Source: Lumbricus rubellus
Lineage: Eukaryota > Annelida > Clitellata > Crassiclitellata > Lumbricidae
DNA: 64,000 bases
Reading direction: 5' to 3'
Assembly: GCA_945859605.1 (NCBI GenBank)
Contig: OX243821.1
Coordinates: forward strand, 17,305,509 to 17,369,508
The notes beneath the pieces were generated by a model. The model ran no database searches. It worked only from the letters and a program-made list of their open reading frames with translations, and was not told where the DNA came from. Both the position numbers and the translations under genes were made by a program. Positions 21,055-33,053 of this stretch are shown in pieces. Numbering within the stretch: position 1 is the first letter of the stretch; every line of letters begins with the position of its first letter.

Positions 21055-23876
21055 GATGGAGCGTCATGGGAATAGCAGAGACGAGATGGACGGGGACAGG
21101 AGAGATGAACAAGGATGACTATAAGATCATATACACAGGAAGAGAGGATGGGAAGCACCAAGAAGGAGTAGCCCTGATCATGGATAAGAAAGCAACCAGA
21201 GCCCTGATAGGCTACACAACGAGGGGGTCACGACTCATAAAAGCAAGATTCAGAACGGCGATGGGAAAGACGACGATCATCCAAGTTTATGCACCAACAG
21301 CGGCCTCAACAGAGGAAGAGATAGAAGACTTCTACGAGAACCTACAAGAAATGATACAGGACATACCGAGCCAGAAGATCCTGATCATAATGGGTGATTT
21401 CAACGCGAAGGTGGGGAGGGACTGGGGAACGTGGAAGGGAGCACTGGGAAAATTTGGACATGGGGAGGAAAACGAGAGAGGCGAAAAACTGCTAAATTTC
21501 TGCACGAATAACAATTTAAGAGTCATGAACTCGGCCTTCTACCAAAAGAAGGACAGTAGGAAATGGACGTGGGAGTCGCCGGACGGCAAAACCAAGAACA
21601 GAATCGACTACATCATCGTCAACAACAGATGGAGGAGCAGTGTGACAACCTGCAGAGCATACTCGGGACCAGATGTAGCGTCGGACCACAAACTAGTAAT
21701 GGCAAGTATACGAATAAAGCTAAAAACAGCAAGAAGACAGGAAAGGACAAGAAGATATGACGTGGAAAAACTGGAGGAGACAGAGATGAAACAAAGGTAC
21801 AAGGAGGGACTACAGATGAAATGGAAGAAGGCCATGGAGGAGGAGAAGGGAGTTGAAAACTCCGTGGAGGGAACATGGAAAGAAATCAGAGAAATCTACA
21901 ATGAAACGGCAAAACAAGTGCTGGGATACAGAGAAACAAGAAAGACTAAGCCGTGGATAACGCAGGAAGTGCTTAGGCTAAGTGACCAAAGGAGGGAGCT
22001 AAGAAGGACCAAAACGGACAACGAAGGAAACAGGAAAAGATACAACAAAATAACCAGAGAAATCAAAAAGAAGGCAAAGAAATGCAAAGAACAATGGATA
22101 GAGGAAAAATGCACAGAGGTGGAGCAAAGTGCGGAGAGACAAGACACCAGAGGATTGTTCAGGATGGCAGACGAAATATGCGGCACGAGAAGCAGCAGAT
22201 CATCAGAAATAAGAGGCAAGGATGGGGAAAAGATAGAGGGCAAGGAAGAGATCAGAAGAAGATGGAGGGAACACTTCGAGGAACTGTATAACGAAGAGAA
22301 TCCAACGGATGCAACGGTCCTGGAAGAAATGCCACAGAATAATAATCAGGATAGACTAGGTCACATACTCAGAGGAGAAATTGAAGAAGCGATAAAAAAC
22401 CAAAAAAAGAGGAAAGCACCGGGAGAAGACAACATCACAGCGGAAATGATAAGGGAAGGAGAGGAGTGCTCAGTGGAAATGATGCACACTCTGTGCAACA
22501 GGATATATCAAGGAAAGGAATGCCCGGAGGACTGGGGAAAGGCGATCATAGTCCCCATACACAAGAAAAAGGACAAAACGGTTTGCGGCAACTACAGAGG
22601 AATCAGCCTCCTAAGCGTGCCTGGGAAGGTGTACACCAGAGTCCTGCAACAACGACTACGGAGTTATGTGGAGGAAATAGTAGGGGAGGAACAAGCGGGT
22701 TTCAGAAGAGGAAGGGGAACAGTGGACCAAATATTCACGATCAGGCAACTAGCGGAGAAATACTACGAAAAGAACAAAGTGATATATAACAACTTTATCG
22801 ATTTCAGACAAGCTTTCGACAGCGTCTGGCAGCAGGGGCTGTGGAGAGTTATGAGAAATTACGGAATACCAGAGGAGCTAGTGGAACTAATGGAGGACCT
22901 GTATAGTAAGACGTTAAGCGCAGTGAGAGTAGACGGGGAACTAACGGAATGGTTCAGAGTACATGTTGGAGTAAGACAAGGCTGCGGTCTATCCCCATAC
23001 CTATTCAACCTGATACTGGAGGCAATGATGGACATAGCGCTGGCAGATACAGAAATAGGGGTGAGAATAAATGGAGAAATAGTCAACAACCTAAGATTTG
23101 CAGACGATATAGATCTGATGGCGGAAAGCGAAAACCAACTGCAGGAGTTAACGACCAGGGTACACGAAAGTAGTAAAAGATTCGGGCTTAGGATCAATAG
23201 AGAGAAGACAAAAACAATGACAATTGGTAAGAAAAAAGAGAAGATAACCATCACCTTGGAGGGAGAGGAGCTGGAGCAGGTGGCAGAATTTCCGTACTTG
23301 GGTGGCCTAATTACGGAAGATGCAGAGTCGACAAGGGACATAAGGAAAAGAATTGGGCTGGCATCAGCAATGTTTGGGAAGCTGAGGAGACTATGGAGAT
23401 CAGGCAACATCTCGACAAGAACAAAAATCAAGCTATATGAATCACTGGTGATACCGGTCCTCATGTACGGAGCAGAGTCTTGGTGCGTAAAAAAGGAGGA
23501 CGAGAGAAGACTGCTGGTGGCGGAGATGGGATGGCTACGAGGTCTACTGAATAGATCACGGAGAGAAAAGATACGGAATGAGGTGACACGAGAAGAACTA
23601 GACCAGAAGGAAACAGTAGTGGAAAGAATAAAGAAAAGAAGACTAACATGGTATGGACATGTGATCAGGATGGAGAGCGGAAGAATGCCGGCAAAAGCGC
23701 TGCACGGAGAAGTGGAGGGAACGAGGAGCAGAGGACGACCGAAGAAGAAATGGATAGACAACGTACTGGAGGACATAGAAGACAGAGGAATGGAACTGGG
23801 AAAGGCAATAGAACTCGTAAGAGAACGGCCGAAATGGAGAAGTTTTGTTAGAGCCTCATCGTCGGTGAATACCTGA
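20973..23876 (+). CDS. LINE endonuclease-reverse transcriptase (RTE-like), intact
   Basis: 967 aa without a stop. The N-terminal apurinic-type endonuclease opens TWNVRTL and carries MGDFNAKVGRDWG near residue 141 and SDHKLVMA. The reverse transcriptase has NYRGISLLSVPGK near 539, DFRQAFDSVW, VRQGCGLSPYLFNL and the catalytic FADD near 708. The C-terminus has LMYGAESW, RRLTWYGHVIRM and GRPKKKW, as in RTE-like and 'craniofacial development protein 2-like' annotations. It nicks target DNA and copies its RNA at the nick. Exact clade (RTE against a near relative) is inference. The start chosen is the ATG before the endonuclease; no better upstream Met exists in frame. Confidence 0.88.
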   Translation: MFVGTWNVRTLYAVGKLDILLHQIKELRWSVMGIAETRWTGTGEMNKDDYKIIYTGREDGKHQEGVALIMDKKATRALIGYTTRGSRLIKARFRTAMGKTTIIQVYAPTAASTEEEIEDFYENLQEMIQDIPSQKILIIMGDFNAKVGRDWGTWKGALGKFGHGEENERGEKLLNFCTNNNLRVMNSAFYQKKDSRKWTWESPDGKTKNRIDYIIVNNRWRSSVTTCRAYSGPDVASDHKLVMASIRIKLKTARRQERTRRYDVEKLEETEMKQRYKEGLQMKWKKAMEEEKGVENSVEGTWKEIREIYNETAKQVLGYRETRKTKPWITQEVLRLSDQRRELRRTKTDNEGNRKRYNKITREIKKKAKKCKEQWIEEKCTEVEQSAERQDTRGLFRMADEICGTRSSRSSEIRGKDGEKIEGKEEIRRRWREHFEELYNEENPTDATVLEEMPQNNNQDRLGHILRGEIEEAIKNQKKRKAPGEDNITAEMIREGEECSVEMMHTLCNRIYQGKECPEDWGKAIIVPIHKKKDKTVCGNYRGISLLSVPGKVYTRVLQQRLRSYVEEIVGEEQAGFRRGRGTVDQIFTIRQLAEKYYEKNKVIYNNFIDFRQAFDSVWQQGLWRVMRNYGIPEELVELMEDLYSKTLSAVRVDGELTEWFRVHVGVRQGCGLSPYLFNLILEAMMDIALADTEIGVRINGEIVNNLRFADDIDLMAESENQLQELTTRVHESSKRFGLRINREKTKTMTIGKKKEKITITLEGEELEQVAEFPYLGGLITEDAESTRDIRKRIGLASAMFGKLRRLWRSGNISTRTKIKLYESLVIPVLMYGAESWCVKKEDERRLLVAEMGWLRGLLNRSRREKIRNEVTREELDQKETVVERIKKRRLTWYGHVIRMESGRMPAKALHGEVEGTRSRGRPKKKWIDNVLEDIEDRGMELGKAIELVRERPKWRSFVRASSSVNT

Positions 23877-24473
23877 CGGAGGAGAAAGAAAGAAGAAAGA
23901 AGAAGTAGCCTAGGTCTTCAGGCGAATATGCGGAATAACGTGGTCTCGAGATGAACTGATAGACCTATCACTATTCACTATTCTTCCTTTCAAAACTCAG
24001 AGCCCTCGCTTCCAATAATTATGATTAGCCTATGTACTTAATATGTAGGCTACACATGTTATGTATGCATGAACCATGACTCCATGAGTGCACGAATGTA
24101 TTGTAAACTTATATGACAATTTACAAAGCCTCTCTTACAGTAGGCCTACTGTCTATTTAGATTCGCTCTCATGTGAAAGCCGCGAAGAAAGACTTGAAGC
24201 AATGAATGGCTGAAGATGTCACCCTCTAATTAGATCATAACAGGGATAGAGAAAGGGGGTTGCCAGGTTAGGTTATTCCACATAGAAGGGTCTATAATGG
24301 CAAAAGCTTGGTGTTGGGCCATGGAAGTCCTTGCCCCGAGGGACTAGGAGATCAAGTCGACAAGCAGACCGATCAGCAGACCGGAGCGGGGGGAGGTACT
24401 GCGGAGAAGGTTTGTGCACCAAGTCACAAAGGTGTTTAGGAGCTTGTCCATTTTGGGTGCACATGTATGTATG

Positions 24474-24509
<36 letters not shown>

Positions 24510-24687
24510 TAAAGGAGAAGGCCCAGCGGAGGGAAGAGTGGCGAAATTGGACAGCCGAACCTGCCTAGGGGCAGAGAACCAGAAGAGAAGACACACGTGT
24601 GTGTATGATGTCATGTCATTGATTACCTGTCTTCCTCCCTGCAGTCTTTCAGGATGATAGCCTATGTTGGGCGCGTCAAGTCATAAA

Positions 24688-24841
<154 letters not shown>

Positions 24842-26096
24842 TATTAATAAAGAAGAGATTCTAATCTGTCAATGGATACATTTAGTCTACACCTCTTTTA
24901 ACTGTGCGGCTTTGATTCCACAGACCAAATCTTATATCCCCGTTTCGAGCAATGTGCAGTCGCTCACAGCTTAGGCTACTGACTCTAACATTTGTGACGC
25001 AGCTGAGAAAAATTGTGGGAGAGGAATTTCTTCACGTTTCCTCCCCGACGCGAAAAGTGGAAAGGGAATTCCCTCCTTTCCCTCCCCGGGATTTACGGCC
25101 CTGCCTAAATGTCACTGACGTAACTCTTCTGAAAAGACAAACATTAATAGCAGTCAATTTACTAATTATGGTTCACAAGTATGCATAAATGCTTTAAACA
25201 TTATCCAGTGTTGTTGGATACTGCAATGTGTTCATTGAGAGTGAAGAAGCCCTTCTGTTTACCATTATCGGCTTCATATTCACAAATGCCTTTGCATTTC
25301 AACAAGTTAGCACTACGAGATAGCAGCTCATGGACTGACTGAATCGGCAGCTCGATTGAGATATGGTAGTGCATAAGGCAACTTCTTCAAATCAACCTGA
25401 CATCTTCATAGATACTTGTAGCAACATACATTATGATCTTTTACACTCACTGAAACAACATGTTGTGGACTCAATGAAGCAAATTTTCATGTTCCAATCA
25501 TTGACTGCACACTTTTGATCTCGAACGCATGCCTCTAGGAGTGTCATCATCAATGTTTTATTTTAAACACTATCACATGTGCCATTCATCTTCACAAATA
25601 TTGCATAGTTCTTCTTTCCCAGCAGTTCATGTGAAACAATATCACTTTCTGTCCATTAATCTACATGTACATCATTATGTACCTTTTTTAGATCTGCAAT
25701 GCTATGCCAAAGTTTGTTGTTAAGAAGTTCATGAGAGCAACTTTCTTTGGAGTACTTTTAAAAGATTATTATCTTGGATCGAGTAACTGCTTTTTCTATA
25801 TATAACTGAGCAGATACGAAACTCTTGAAGTTGCTGCCTGATCTGATTCAGTTGGAGTGACGACATTTTAAACATTTGACGAAGGTCGTGCATTGTATAT
25901 TTTGCAGATTTCTTTCTGTTTTTGTCCCACTAGTTGCCATTATTGTTACTACTCAGCATTCTTCAGCATGATGGCCAGCTTACTCTGGCTACTTCTTCGT
26001 GTGGCACATTCATGTTGGCTCAGTTCCAGTTTTGTGATGTGTCTCACCCTGTGTGCAAAAGCAAATGACGAGTTTGGTTTACTGTGATCATGAGAA

Positions 26097-26186
26097 ATCG
26101 ATGATGATGAGAAGGATGATTATGATGATGATGATGATAATGATGATGATGATAATAATGATGATGATGATGATGATTATAATGAG
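26097..26186. repeat. (GAT)n microsatellite
   Basis: Imperfect GATGAT/GATAAT repeat in the layer-2 element of nest A. 25125-26096, before it, is AT-rich with no supported gene. Confidence 0.85.
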
Positions 26187-27269
26187 GGCCTACTTCAAAT
26201 CGATGCTAGGATGACAATTACTGGATTTGGAAGTACATTTTTACTATTATATACCGACTTTAAACAAGTTTCTTACTGTCACTGATAATATATATATATA
26301 TATATATATATTTACGTTAGTGGCAACATGACAGTTACGTCAGTGACACTGTTTCATAAATTTCTTAAATTGAAACAAATCTTCAACTTCACAGTTGTAT
26401 TCCTAATATATTTCAATTAGAAGTTTAAAATTTCCAGAATTTTTGCTTTGCTACTTTTTGTTATATTCTAAAAATTCTTAATATTTGTCACTGACGTAAC
26501 ATTGAAAAGTGCACCCCAAACTTCTGAAGCCAAAAAATGAACGGTTATCAATAATTGTTCAAAGTTTTACTTGAAAATGCTTACCAAGTGAATCTTCCAT
26601 CCAACTGATGTAGCTTGTTTGATAAAATCAACCAATTGCTGCCGTTATTTACAAAACAAACCTTTTAATATTTCTGCAATAGAATTGGGCAGAACAGGTC
26701 GACATCAAATGTAAGCTGGCTGACGGTCATCTCACCAAAGATTAATGATTTCAATTATTATTTTGAACACTATGGTCCCTTAGCTTTAAAATGATACCTT
26801 TATAAGTTTATATCAACAAAATTCCCAAAAATATTTTTTGGCTTTTATGTCTCATTTCTCGTGGAATTGCCCCGGGAACGAAAAAAGCTTACGATACTTC
26901 GATCGAATGACTAAAAAGGTCATCAAACCTTTTTGGCGTAGAAAATGGTATGGTTTTTATGAGATTTGGCCCTGACGACTAAAAAAGGTCATCAACTTTT
27001 TTGACCCGAAACCAAAATTTTGGTTCCGCTCGATGTGGACTGAGTCTCCGCCCCAACCAAAGTCCAAGTTTTCACCACCCCTTCCCCTCAAGAATCGAAA
27101 CCACAATTCGCCCATGGAGATTAATGATACTCAAATAACTGCACACCAATTTCGAACAGCCGGACCTAAACAGTTCTTACCGAATAGATGGTCATATATG
27201 ACATAGAATAAGTACAGTTTTGAACCTGAAAATCTTGAACTTGACTTGCATTTCCTAAATTTTCGCCTG

Positions 27270-27690
27270 TCTCTGCCTACATGCGTGATGTGCTGCATTG
27301 GCTGCCAATAGCCCAACGCATCAATTACCGCATTGCTGCCCTTGTTTCTCGCTGTATTCTTGGTTGTGATCCATCCTATCTGCGCGTCGTCTGTCGTCCT
27401 GTCTCTGACATTGAAGCGCGTTGGGCCATTCGCTCCGCTGCGAAAGGACAACTGCTTGTTCCACGGGCTCGCTTAGCTACCAGACAGCGCCGAGCCTTCT
27501 CGGTTGTGGGACCGTCAATCTGGAATGACCTCCCCTCAAACCTCCATTTCCTCCACCTGTCTAGTCAATCTTTATTTCTCAAGTCTCTTAAATCCTTTTT
27601 CCTTGGTCGTGGCTGGGCTGGGAGCGCCTCTGAGTAGTTTCTTGAAGAGGCGCTATATAAATTCTAATAATGAATGAATGAATGAATTTA
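27270..27690 (+). pseudogene. 5'-truncated CR1/L2-type LINE 3' end
   Basis: The open frame gives LHWLPIAQRINYRIAALV, GPSIWNDLPSNL and a closing FLKSLKSFFL. These are the C-terminal motifs after the reverse transcriptase in CR1/L2-type LINEs. The frame ends at 27637. The 3' untranslated tail reads 'gggagcgcctctgagtag' then 'gaggcgctatataaattc' and ends in (TGAA)n. Only the last ~120 codons were inserted. The same tail motif occurs in the SINEs at 29215 and 63259. Confidence 0.85.
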
Positions 27691-28309
27691 ACCTAATCCA
27701 CTCGGATTATCGGATATCGAACCAATCTTGAGGAAATGCCAGTGAATAACCTGGTTCCAATGACTTATCTTTCTGGGGCGCTATACACCGTGATTCAAAA
27801 AAATAAGCCAAACTGTGTTTTCAAATATCTCCAATGCCTGATAACATTTCACGCTAAAAGCTTCCAAATCTTTAAAGATTTGGACCAAGAATATGATTCA
27901 AAATTTCAAGAGATAAAGTTGAAAGGATAAAAAGATATGAATTTTTCAACTTCGTATGCCGAAATTTCAGTTTACAAGCAATTTTCTGGTAGATTCAATT
28001 AAATGTTGGCCTAAGGCGCACTGTTTTTTCTATCTCTAATGTCTGATGATTAATCATACTAAAATTTTCACAATATTTAGCGAATTGAAACAAGAATAGA
28101 ATTCCAAAATATCGTGTCATAAATTTGAACGAATAGAAAGATATGGATATCATCTCACGAAATATCAGTTTTCAGCAAGTCCGTTACATGTACCATACCG
28201 TACCGTTGCGGTTTCGACGCTTGTTCGTTCCCATTTTAGTCTTCATTAATCCTGGAGTATAAAATTAATGGAACCTATTATCGCGACGTTCTACCTGTAA
28301 TCAGAAATT

Positions 28310-28615
28310 AATCTCGCACCAACAGGACAGTGCCCCAGCCCACTGAGCCAAGGAAACCATCGAAATGCTGACTTCGTTTATCCCACATTATGGCCTCCGA
28401 ATAGCCCAGATTTGAATCCAGCGACTATAAAGTGTGCATGGAGCGTGATGCAAGACCGAGTCTACCAGACAACAATCCATGATATAAACGATCTGAAGCA
28501 ACGCTTGTTGGAAGTGTGGGATGGCCTGGGCAAGAGGATAATCGACGATGTATGCTGTTACCTAATGGCGGCAGCGCCTCCAGGTTTGCGTGCAGGCTGG
28601 AGGAGGACATTTTGA
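28310..28615 (+). pseudogene. mariner transposase C-terminal remnant
   Basis: Fragments QQDSAPAH (second catalytic Asp), a frame change with stops, then WPPNSPDLNPATIKCAWSVM (third Asp region), and a tail LKQRLLEVWDGL. The order matches the C-terminal half of a mariner transposase. The N-terminal DNA-binding part is unrecognisable. Inactive. Confidence 0.75.
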
Positions 28616-28759
28616 GCATCTTAATTAATTAATCAAACCATACTGTTGGATTCATAATTATTGTTAGTTCAATGTACTACATATCTGGAAATTTTAGAAT
28701 GATTAATTATCAGGCCATAAAGATAATGAAAAACACTTTGACTTACATTTTATTGAATA

Positions 28760-29162
28760 CCAGATGTACCTGGCCACGCGTTGCTGTGGCAGAAAGACCT
28801 CCCCTCCCCCTCCCCTCCCCTCTCCTTCCCCTCCCCCTCTCCTCCCTCTCCCCTCCCATCCCCCTCGACTTCCAGTAAGTTGGTCATCTCGCGACTTTTG
28901 GGCGACTTTACAATGTGATTCCATGACAACGAGTTTCGGAAATCTGGCAACCCTGCGGCTTTGTTGAATTTGCAAATGGCGGTCGAGCGGAATGCAAACT
29001 TCACTTTTTTTGAAAAAGATTGCGTTTTTTCGGATAAAAAGCAAAATGGACACTGTCCTATTGGAATGGAAGGTTTTGTTAAATTTTCAAAACAATATGT
29101 GCGTAACTTTTCGAGAACACGGCGAACAAACTATTGGAAAGTTTCATTTTTATTTATATAGA
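28760..29162 (-). mobile_element. Helitron B (403 bp)
   Basis: Minus strand: starts TCTATATAAATAAAAATGAA, ends CTGG (fits CTRR) before host T. The GCCAC/GTGGC hairpin is kept. It carries a short (~75 bp) CCCCT tract in the same place as the 375-bp tract of Helitron A. Inserted inside the mariner. Confidence 0.8.
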
Positions 29163-29214
29163 TAATAGAAAATTGCTTGTAAACTGAAATTTCAGCATAT
29201 GCATGTGCACTTGT

Positions 29215-29410
29215 TATAGCGCCCCTTCAAGCTCTCCCTACTCAGAGGCGCTCCCGAATGCAGAGCGGACACTGCATCAGAGTTTCACGCCGAAGCGCTG
29301 ACCAATTGTGAGCGAAAGACTTTCCCAAGGTTCGTACGCGGCGAGGTGGATTCGAACCGTTAACCTTCCGACTCCAAGGCAACGACTCCACCACTACACC
29401 ACCGCGCCCC
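29215..29410 (-). mobile_element. tRNA-derived SINE with CR1/L2-like tail
   Basis: Minus strand: the head GGGGCGCGGTGGTGTAGTGG contains an A-box-like TGGTGTAGTGG, followed by a B box GGTTCGAATCC. The body has 'cttcggcgtgaaactctgat' and 'cagtgtccgctctgcattcg'. The tail 'gggagcgcctctgagtag' is shared with the LINE at 27270. A second copy is at 63259. It sits in the right TIR of the mariner. Confidence 0.82.
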
Positions 29411-30045
29411 ACTTCAAAGTGGGGGGGGGGCGGTGAAGTTCAAAGATTCATATATTCTTATTCGTTCCACTTTATCTCAAGAAATTTTGGAATCATTTTC
29501 TTGGTCCAATTCTCTAAATATTTGAATTTTTTAGCTTGATATGTAATAATTTGGCTTACTTTTTTTAACCATGCACGGTGTAGAACTGTCCAGACTCGAG
29601 ACTACGCTTACGATAAAATTATATAGTCCTATTGGTATTTAATAAACGGTTTAACTTGCTTCTAATTATTGTAGGCCTATTCGTATAACTTGAGCCACTT
29701 GCCTTTTTATGATATGTCTCAAACGTCTAGCCACAAGTTTTTGCAGACTGTAAAACGCAGATACTATCCTATACAGACACAGCATTCGCTGCACGCAATC
29801 GTGTGAGCAGAGTTAGCAAGCAATGGTCCATCGAATAACAATGCTGGCATCCCGGTCTGGTAACTGTACCATCGTAAGTTGGCCGAAGACTTACTGCAGG
29901 TCACTGCGGGGTGGTGCAACGATGATACAGTCCACAGAGCAGAAGCTTTGAATTTTTCTGACAGCTTAATATCATGAATAGTGGTTATTTGTTAGAATTA
30001 GGCTACTTCAGTGATGTATTATAGGCTACGCCCTATAGACCTACA

Positions 30046-31078
30046 CATAGGCGCCGAGTTGATCCGAAGAGTGGGGGTGCCGAAAGAATGAGAAAATATG
30101 CGCGCATCAGCGCGGGGAAAAAAATTTGACCCCTTTTTATATATGAGACTTATTGAAATCACCGCTGTTCACGTAGGCGAAGACTTGGTCCTGGTTTTAA
30201 GGGACGAACTCGCGGCCAAAGTATGATCGCCGAGAAGCTCAGCGCCGAGCAGGGTAGGGGTTTGGGAACGGGATGTGCTCCTCCACATTTTCGATTTTTT
30301 TTTATTGTCACTCTGCGATGGTAGAACCTTAGGCTATCATTTTGACGTCATGACATCCTTGTCAAAATTTCCTGTTATCTCATTGCATTTTTTTATCATC
30401 CTTTGTGTTTGATGTAGCCTATTTCTCTTGGAATCCACACAAAAGAAAAGCACAATCTTCGTTTTCATGGGCGTCTTAGAGCACTCTCCATCAATTAGGT
30501 CAACATACTCAAATTTTGCACAAGAAATCAGACAATTGGCCACTGTTTAGTGAGCCAATAATTAACACTGTGGAATAGGTTTTCAAATAGTATTTCATGT
30601 AGCCTAGTTTTTAAAGACAAAACAATATCCCGCTTTTATGATGCTGGGAGGTGACTCTCGAGCACTGAATTAAGAACACTATTGAGCATGTATACACTAT
30701 TAGGCCTAAAGAAACAATATCATTCAAATCGTCGTCTTCGTCCGTAATAAAAAAAATGACGGAAGCGGATCGAATAAGCAGGATATCGGGGTTTCCTCGC
30801 ATTCGCTGATCGGCTTAGGACCAATGGAGTTCAGACCACCAGATGGGATAAAACTGGAGAAATTGTAAGGTAGGCCTAAACTAACTGAGATTTTTAAAAG
30901 TAGGCCTATACTAAAGATGGGATGATTTTTATAGATAAGGAATTCCAACAGAGAAAAACTATCTTAAAAGCACATCTTGCCGGCTGATTTCGGGTGGTGC
31001 CCATGCATAGGAGGGCCTCGCATGGCCAATTTCTGGTGGTGCTGAGCACTCACGGGCCTCGCAGAGTCGGCGCCCATG
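30046..31078. mobile_element. hAT-type element (1.03 kb), TIR CATRGGCGCCGA
   Basis: Left end CATAGGCGCCGAGTTG; right end read inward CATGGGCGCCGACTCTG. The perfect 8-bp duplication GACCTACA sits at 30038-30045 and 31079-31086. No transposase ORF is visible. 29583-30037, before it, holds no gene. Confidence 0.82.
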
Positions 31079-31362
31079 GACCTACACCGTTGCAACTTGC
31101 AATTTAAGCGAACGTAACACATAACAGCGCATAATGTGCTCTGCTGTTTAATAGGCCTATATTTTGAACGTTTCTGTTCAGTTAGAGATCGCATTGCATT
31201 GCACGCTCTCGCTCTTAGTTATTTCAATGTCAATGTCATCACAATAATCATTATAACTTATTATTATCGTTAGAGTTATTATTGTGAGCATAATCATTTT
31301 CATTATTATCAGTACTGTAACAGCAGCAGTAGCCTAGGGGTAACAATAACAATAACAACTGC

Positions 31363-31408
31363 AACTGCAACTACTACTACTGCTACTAGCCTACTACTAC
31401 TACTGCTG

Positions 31409-31468
<60 letters not shown>

Positions 31469-31485
31469 TACTGCTGCTGCTGCTG

Positions 31486-31521
<36 letters not shown>

Positions 31522-31536
31522 TACTGCTGCTGCTAT

Positions 31537-31610
<74 letters not shown>

Positions 31611-31707
31611 TATACTACTACTACGCCTACTACTACTACTACTAGCCTACTACTACTACTACTACTAGTACTACTACTACTGCTACTACTACTACTATAC
31701 TACTACC
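31363..31707. repeat. (CTA)n trinucleotide array with CTG islands
   Basis: About 345 bases of ACT/CTA with short CTG and AGCCTA interruptions. A MITE (31708-32111) is inserted at its right edge and CTACTATT resumes after it. Confidence 0.95.
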
Positions 31708-32111
31708 CATGGGCGGAATTTGGTCTCCGTCCTAGGAAGCTAAAAACTCGGACTTTGGTTGGGGCGGAGACTTAGTCCAGATCGCGCGGCGACGAGAAAT
31801 TTTTTACTCGGCCAAAAAAATTGATGACCTTTTTTAGTCATCCGGTTACAATCTCATAAAAAGCATACTATTTTCTCAGCCCCAAAAAGTTGATGACTTT
31901 TTTAGTCATTCGATTGAAGTTTCGAAGTTTCGTTCGTGAAAACTGCCATTTCAGCCGAATATAGGCCTATTAATTTTTCGAGTCTGCGCCTTCTTGAGGA
32001 AGCTAACTCCGGGAAAAGATACCATTTTCATGGTCACAAAATTGAATCTGGGCCTTCATGGGAGGTTTAGCCCCCCTAGCCCCTGAAAAGCCCTGATAGA
32101 CTTCGCCCATG
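31708..32111. mobile_element. intact CATGGGCG MITE (404 bp)
   Basis: Termini CATGGGCG and CGCCCATG. The flanking 8-mers CTACTACC and CTACTATT are similar, but the target is itself a CTA repeat. Contains two hairpin words of the form 'gatgac(c)ttttttagtcat'. This is the reference copy for the split MITE of nest A. Confidence 0.8.
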
Positions 32112-32138
32112 CTACTATTACATGTACATAAACATAAT

Positions 32139-32330
32139 AATTATGTGGAATGACCTTCCTCCCACTCTCCGTAGTAAGATCTTATTAGGAGTGTCATCTT
32201 CAATCAGCCCTTCGCTACTTGAAGTCTTTTTTTATTTCCTCGGGGCTGTCACGCTGAGAGCGCCTCTGAATAGCTAGTCTGTAATAGGCGCTTTATAAAT
32301 GCTCATATACCATACCATACCATAAACGAA
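32139..32330 (+). pseudogene. very short CR1/L2-type LINE 3' end
   Basis: Translation NVWNDLPPTLRS, then LLEVFFYFLG, is the last ~45 codons of a CR1/L2-type ORF. The tail reads 'gagagcgcctctgaatag' and 'aggcgctttataaatgctc' and ends in (CCATA)n. A dead 5'-truncated insertion related to 27270-27690. Confidence 0.75.
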
Positions 32331-32349
32331 CCAACCAAGACCGGTTATA

Positions 32350-32949
32350 CAGGGTGGTCCAAAATAAACCGCACAATGATAAATTGATAGTACTTTATTC
32401 AGACCACTTCAAATATAACCGTGAAAATTCACAAAAACACAGCAATTATTTTTACTGTAACATTACATGGATGGATTTCGTTACATAAAATGTTCAATGT
32501 GTCCTCCTTGCTGCTCGACCACGCATTGAAGCCGACGACGCCATTGATCCATTGCGCGGTCAATGAAACGCTGTGACAGCTTGGTCCACTCTGTGACGAT
32601 TATTTCTTTCAGCTGATCCACTGTGGTGAAACTTCTACGACGGTACTGCATCTGTTGAAGGGCGCCGGATTCAAGTCCGGGCTGTTTGGAGGCCACATGT
32701 CAGGCTCAATGAAAGAAATGTAGATTCCAAATTAGACAACGGTCATTCTCAGTTAAGCGTTCCATGATCACAATCTCTTATAAACAACAACTTACATGTA
32801 TTTACCATAAACTATGATAAACAATGATGAAGTCAATAATGACGTCAGAGAAAATATATAAATAAGTAAGAAAAATGGCATTAAACATTGAATTGTTATA
32901 CATTATATCAATAAAACTGTCACTGGGCGGTTTATTTTGGACCACCCTG
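32350..32949 (-). mobile_element. internally deleted mariner (600 bp)
   Basis: Both termini read CAGGGTGGTCCAAAATAAAC inward and are flanked by TA. Between them only the C-terminal piece of a mariner transposase remains (32481-32696, minus), with DQLKEIIVTEW, FIDRAMDQWRRRL and QQGGHIEHF. A full element would be about 1.3 kb, so about half is missing. Non-autonomous. Confidence 0.88.
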
Positions 32950-33053
32950 TATATATATATTATATATAATATATATATATATATAAACCAGCATAATCAT
33001 TTTATTTGCCTAACGTCATCTGCACGTGATTCACCTAATGTGCATGTTTATAA

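Larger units (their letters stand above)
20655..23910 (+). mobile_element. full-length RTE-like non-LTR retrotransposon (3.26 kb)
   Basis: The perfect 9-bp duplication TAGGTCTTC flanks the element (20646-20654 and 23911-23919). The 3' end is a GAAAGAAGAAAGAAGAAG run rather than poly(A), as in RTE-type elements. The length fits a short single-main-ORF LINE. A 5' leader of about 320 bases is shared with the short derivative at 38281. With duplication and ORF both intact it is probably young and may be functional. Confidence 0.85.
27786..29580 (+). mobile_element. Tc1/mariner element with long TIRs, interrupted twice
   Basis: The left end (after TA) and the right end (before TA) both read CACCGTG inward, followed by 'aaaaaa(a/g)taagccaaa'. 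Similarity continues for about 200 bases, including 'gaaatttcagtttacaagca' at 27966 and, inverted, at 29177. Removing Helitron B (28760-29162) and the SINE (29215-29410) leaves about 1.2 kb, normal for mariner. A decayed transposase lies between the ends. Confidence 0.8.

Noticed and set aside
22859..23776. 305-codon minus-strand ORF
   Set aside because: Antisense shadow of the LINE reverse transcriptase; the Ser/Leu/Pro-rich translation has no family resemblance.
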